Source of the DNA: Pseudoroseomonas aestuarii | GTDB taxonomy: Bacteria > Pseudomonadota > Alphaproteobacteria > Acetobacterales > Acetobacteraceae | Length of the DNA: 41,558 nucleotides | NCBI RefSeq assembly: GCF_042651065.1 | Contig: NZ_JBHSCH010000043.1 | Location: 1 to 41,558 of the forward strand | Reading direction: 5' to 3' | In this document: in pieces, positions 38,885 to 41,558 of the stretch | How positions within the stretch are numbered: the first letter of the stretch is position 1 | How the letters are laid out: each line of letters starts with the position of its first letter | Program-made: the position numbers and the translations under genes | The notes under the pieces: model-generated | The model's input: the letters and a program-made list of their open reading frames with translations, nothing else | What the model was told of the DNA's origin: nothing | Databases searched by the model: none

Positions 38885-40132
38885 GTGAACGAGGGCGCCA
38901 ACGGCCCGCCCACCGTCGCGGTGCCGCCGCCGCCCAAGGCGATGTACCGCGCCGTCGGCAGCACAACGCCGCGGCGGCTGCGGCCGATCCTGGCGCTGGA
39001 CGATTTCGAGCCGGCGGCGCGCCGCAAGCTGCCGCGGCCGCTCTTCGGCTACATCGCCGGCGCGGCGGAGACCAACGCCGCCTACCGCGACAACCGCGAC
39101 GCCTTCGCCGAATGGGCCTTCCGCCCGCGCTACCTGATCGACGTCTCGCGGCGCAGCATCGCCACCTCGCTCTTCGGCCAGGCATACAGCGCGCCCTTCG
39201 GCATCGCGCCGATGGGGATCAGCGCCATCATGGCCTATCGCGGCGACCTGGTGCTGGCGCGCGCGGCGGCCGCCGCCGGCATCCCGATGGTGATGAGCGG
39301 CTCCTCCCTCATCCCGATGGAGGAGGTGGCGCACGCGGCGCCGGGCAGCTGGTTCCAGGCCTACCTGCCGGGCGACGAGGCGCGCATCGCCCGGCTCGTC
39401 GCGCGCGTGGCGGCGGCCGGCTTCGGCACGCTGGTGCTGACGGTGGACACCACCACCATGGGCAACCGCGAGAACAACATCCGCACCGGCTTCTCCACCC
39501 CGCTGAAGCCCTCGCTGCGCCTGGCCTGGGACGGCGCCACCCGCCCGCTCTGGCTGTGGGACACGCTGTGGCGCACCCTGCACCGCCACGGCATGCCGCA
39601 TTTCGAGAACAACTACGCCGAGCGCGGCGCCCCCATCATCGCGCGGCATGTGGAGCGGGATTTCGGCGCGCGCGACCACCTGAACTGGACCCATGTGGCC
39701 GGCATCCGGCGGCAGTGGAAGGGCCGGCTGGTGGTGAAGGGCATCCTGCGCGCCGAGGATGCGCGCCGCGCGGCGGAGGAGGGGATCGACGGCGTCATCG
39801 TCTCCAACCATGGCGGGCGGCAGCTCGACGGCGCCATCTCCGCCCTGCGCGCCCTGCCGGAGATCCGCGCCGCCGCGGGCGGCATGGCGGTGATGATGGA
39901 TGGCGGCATCCGCCGTGGCTCGGACGTGCTGAAGGCGCTGGCGCTGGGGGCGGATTTCGTCTTCGTCGGCCGGCCCTTCCTCTACGCCGCCGCGGTGGGC
40001 GGCGAGGCGGGGGTGCGGCACGGCATCGACATCCTGGCGCAGGAGGTGGACCGCAACCTGGCGCTGCTGGGCTGCCTCTCGACCCGCGAGGTCGGGATGC
40101 CACACCTCCAGCGCATCGCCGGCGCCGGCTGA
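38885..40132 (+). CDS. FMN-dependent alpha-hydroxyacid oxidase/dehydrogenase (LldD family)
   Basis: A 415-residue TIM-barrel flavoenzyme of the L-lactate/mandelate/glycolate oxidase family, which oxidises L-2-hydroxy acids to 2-oxo acids. Active-site residues can be placed: Gln158 in WFQAY, Thr186 in LTVDT, Lys285 in VVKGIL, His309 and Arg312 in SNHGGRQLDG, and the FMN-phosphate segment DGGIRRGSD then VGRPFLYA. I chose the GTG at 38885 because AAGGAG lies 8 bp upstream; the first 20 residues are Pro-rich and may be a tail. The next ATG, at 38942, has no ribosome binding site. It is divergent from HyuA-HyuB, so it may oxidise a hydroxy acid from the same pathway, which is inference. Confidence 0.9.
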   Translation: MNEGANGPPTVAVPPPPKAMYRAVGSTTPRRLRPILALDDFEPAARRKLPRPLFGYIAGAAETNAAYRDNRDAFAEWAFRPRYLIDVSRRSIATSLFGQAYSAPFGIAPMGISAIMAYRGDLVLARAAAAAGIPMVMSGSSLIPMEEVAHAAPGSWFQAYLPGDEARIARLVARVAAAGFGTLVLTVDTTTMGNRENNIRTGFSTPLKPSLRLAWDGATRPLWLWDTLWRTLHRHGMPHFENNYAERGAPIIARHVERDFGARDHLNWTHVAGIRRQWKGRLVVKGILRAEDARRAAEEGIDGVIVSNHGGRQLDGAISALRALPEIRAAAGGMAVMMDGGIRRGSDVLKALALGADFVFVGRPFLYAAAVGGEAGVRHGIDILAQEVDRNLALLGCLSTREVGMPHLQRIAGAG

Positions 40133-40156
40133 GCCGGGGCGCTGCGGCCGGCGGCT

Positions 40157-41558
40157 TCAGCCCGGCAGGGCCTGCACATGGAGCGCGCCCGCCGGCAAGG
40201 CGCGCCCGGCCAGCTCGACGAGATGCCGGTGGTGGGTCAGCAGGATCACCTGGGTGGTGCCGCTGAAGCGGCGCAGCGCGTGGAAGGCCGCGGCTGCGCG
40301 GCCATCGTCGAAGCTCTGCAGGATGTCGTCGCCGAGGAAGGGCAGCGGCGTGGCGGCCGCCACATGGTCCTCGATCGCCACCAGCCGCAGCGCCAGGAAG
40401 AGCTGGTCCCGCGTGCCCTCGGACAGCGCCTCCACCCCCGTCTCCTCGCCCTCCGGCGTGGCGCGGCGCACCAGCAGGTGGGCGATGCCCTTCTCGTCCT
40501 CCCGCGCGGCCAGGGCCGGATAGGCGCCTTCCGTCAGTTCGGCGAAGACATCGCCGATGCGGCGCAGCCGGGCATCGTCGCCCGCCTCCTGCACCCGCTC
40601 CATCGCCGCGCCGAGCAGGGAGCGGGCGGCCTGCAGCAGCACCGCCTCCTCCAGCACATGGCCGAGCCGGGCCAGCGCCGCCTGCTCGTCCGCCGCCGCC
40701 TCCCGCGCCGCGCCATCGGCGCCGAGCCGCTCGAGCTCCGCCCCGGCATGGGCGCGCGCCTCCGCGGCCTCCTCGGCGGCGCGGCCGGCGGCGGCGGCGG
40801 CCTCCTCGGCCGCCCGCAAGGCGGCCTCCAGCATCTCGGGCGGGTGGGCGGCCTGTTCCGCCTGCAGGGCCGCCAGGTCCAGCCCATCATGGCCGGCCAT
40901 CGCCTCCACCCGCGCCGCCTCCCGCGCCGCCTGCTGGCGCGCCCGCTCGGCCGAGGCCTCCAGCCGCTGCAAGGCGGTCTCGAGATCCGTGGCACCGGCC
41001 TCGGCCAGGGCGGCGTGCAGCTCCTCCCGGCGCGCCGCCGCCTCCCGCGCCAGCGCGGCGGCGGCGCGGGCGGCCAGCTCCGCGTGCTGGCGCAGCGCCT
41101 CCTGGCGGGAGAGCCGGGCCTGCTCCTCCTCCAGCCGGGCGGCGAGGTGCCGGGCCGCCGCCACGGCATCGGCCGGCTCGGCCTCGCCCAGCTCCGCGCA
41201 CAGGGCGCGGACATCGGCGGTGAAGGCCGCAAGCTCCGCCCGCAGCGCCTCCTGGCGCGCCGCCAGCGTCCCGGCCTGCCGCACCAGCGGCGCGAGCTGG
41301 CCCAGCAGATCCAGCGCGGCGGCGGTTTCCGGCGGCCCTTCCTCCTGCGGGCGGTGCAGCGCCGCCAGCACGGCGCGCCATTCCGACCGCCAGGCCTCCA
41401 GGCGGTGGCCACGGGCGGCCGCCTCCTGGCCGGCCTCGTCCAGCGCCGCGCCGATGTCCCGCACCGCCTGCAGGCGCAGGGCGCGGTCGGTCGCGGAGAC
41501 CTGCGCCTCGCGCAGCACGGCCCCGGCGCGGTCGAGCAGCACGGGCAGCGGCGAGGCC
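40157..41558 (-). CDS. YhaN-like SMC/Rad50-type ATPase, C-terminal part
   Basis: The last 466 or more codons of a large ATPase whose N-terminus, with Walker A, lies beyond the window edge. The visible part is a long Ala/Glu/Arg-rich coiled coil (to about 41558-40600) followed by the C-terminal ATPase half: signature LSEGTRDQLFLALRLVAIED, Walker B PLPFLGDDILQSFDD and the switch LLTHHRHL. The order and the EGTRDQ signature match the YhaN group, which is related to SbcC/Rad50 and usually partnered with a SbcD-like nuclease. A partner is not visible. A role in DNA-end processing is known for SbcC/Rad50; for this protein it is inferred. It is convergent with the FMN oxidase. Confidence 0.85.
   Translation of the reverse strand, partial: ASPLPVLLDRAGAVLREAQVSATDRALRLQAVRDIGAALDEAGQEAAARGHRLEAWRSEWRAVLAALHRPQEEGPPETAAALDLLGQLAPLVRQAGTLAARQEALRAELAAFTADVRALCAELGEAEPADAVAAARHLAARLEEEQARLSRQEALRQHAELAARAAAALAREAAARREELHAALAEAGATDLETALQRLEASAERARQQAAREAARVEAMAGHDGLDLAALQAEQAAHPPEMLEAALRAAEEAAAAAGRAAEEAAEARAHAGAELERLGADGAAREAAADEQAALARLGHVLEEAVLLQAARSLLGAAMERVQEAGDDARLRRIGDVFAELTEGAYPALAAREDEKGIAHLLVRRATPEGEETGVEALSEGTRDQLFLALRLVAIEDHVAAATPLPFLGDDILQSFDDGRAAAAFHALRRFSGTTQVILLTHHRHLVELAGRALPAGALHVQALPG

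Overview
The window is very GC-rich (about 70% or more by eye) DNA from a metabolically versatile alphaproteobacterium. Five complete Bug/TctC-type solute receptors, many CoA-dependent catabolic genes, IclR and LysR regulators and densely overlapping ATGA operon junctions fit a Roseomonas-like member of the Acetobacteraceae. That placement is inferred from gene content only. I see no rRNA, tRNA, CRISPR array, insertion sequence or replication origin.

Layout. (1) 1-4003, minus: a CocE/NonD hydrolase, a family-5 peptide-type binding protein and a GAF protein, overlapping end to end and running into a gene cut by the window edge; a LysR gene (4144-5067) is divergent from them. (2) 5042-8180, minus: nitronate monooxygenase, Bug receptor and alpha-methylacyl-CoA racemase, divergent from an IclR gene (8361-9311). 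(3) 9478-12483, plus: a secreted PRC-barrel protein, a YetF-like DUF421 membrane protein and an MFS transporter. (4) 12488-16305, minus: acyl-CoA synthetase, DUF35 zinc-ribbon protein, thiolase and nitroreductase; divergent from a Bug receptor plus second acyl-CoA ligase operon (16501-19073). (5) 19097-23155, minus: LCAD-like acyl-CoA dehydrogenase, Bug receptor, SDR and a second Bug receptor. (6) 23534-24568: a lone tyrosine recombinase with its own promoter, an overlapping palindrome and a palindrome-rich 3' flank. (7) 24721-26961: MFS exporter and divergent LysR regulator. (8) 27021-31655, minus: a four-gene Opp/Dpp/Nik-type ABC importer with a fused double ATPase, divergent from an IclR-Bug receptor operon (31803-33650). 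(9) 33605-38646, minus: HyuA-HyuB with a LysR gene downstream, divergent from an FMN alpha-hydroxyacid oxidase (38885-40132). (10) 40157 to the end, minus: C-terminal part of a YhaN-like SMC/Rad50-type ATPase.

How it fits together. Most of the window encodes capture, CoA activation and oxidation of small carboxylates or modified amides and peptides, under local one-component regulators. No TctA/TctB membrane partner is present, so the Bug receptors must work with permeases elsewhere or as sensors.

The most informative non-coding signal is a 17-bp element shared by the promoters of the nitronate monooxygenase operon (8273-8289) and the acyl-CoA dehydrogenase operon (23265-23281). In both it overlaps a -35 box with the same 17-bp spacing to the -10 box. 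This suggests that the IclR protein at 8361 controls both operons, with a possible third, weaker site near 16.4 kb. Other signals worth attention are a 16-codon upstream ORF with a strong ribosome binding site before the acyl-CoA dehydrogenase, a GAAC-N4-GTTC palindrome across the likely transcription start of the recombinase, two regulator genes that look leaderless, and a 17-bp tandem duplication that has rewritten the end of the ABC ATPase gene. I did not find a clearly new multi-gene system.
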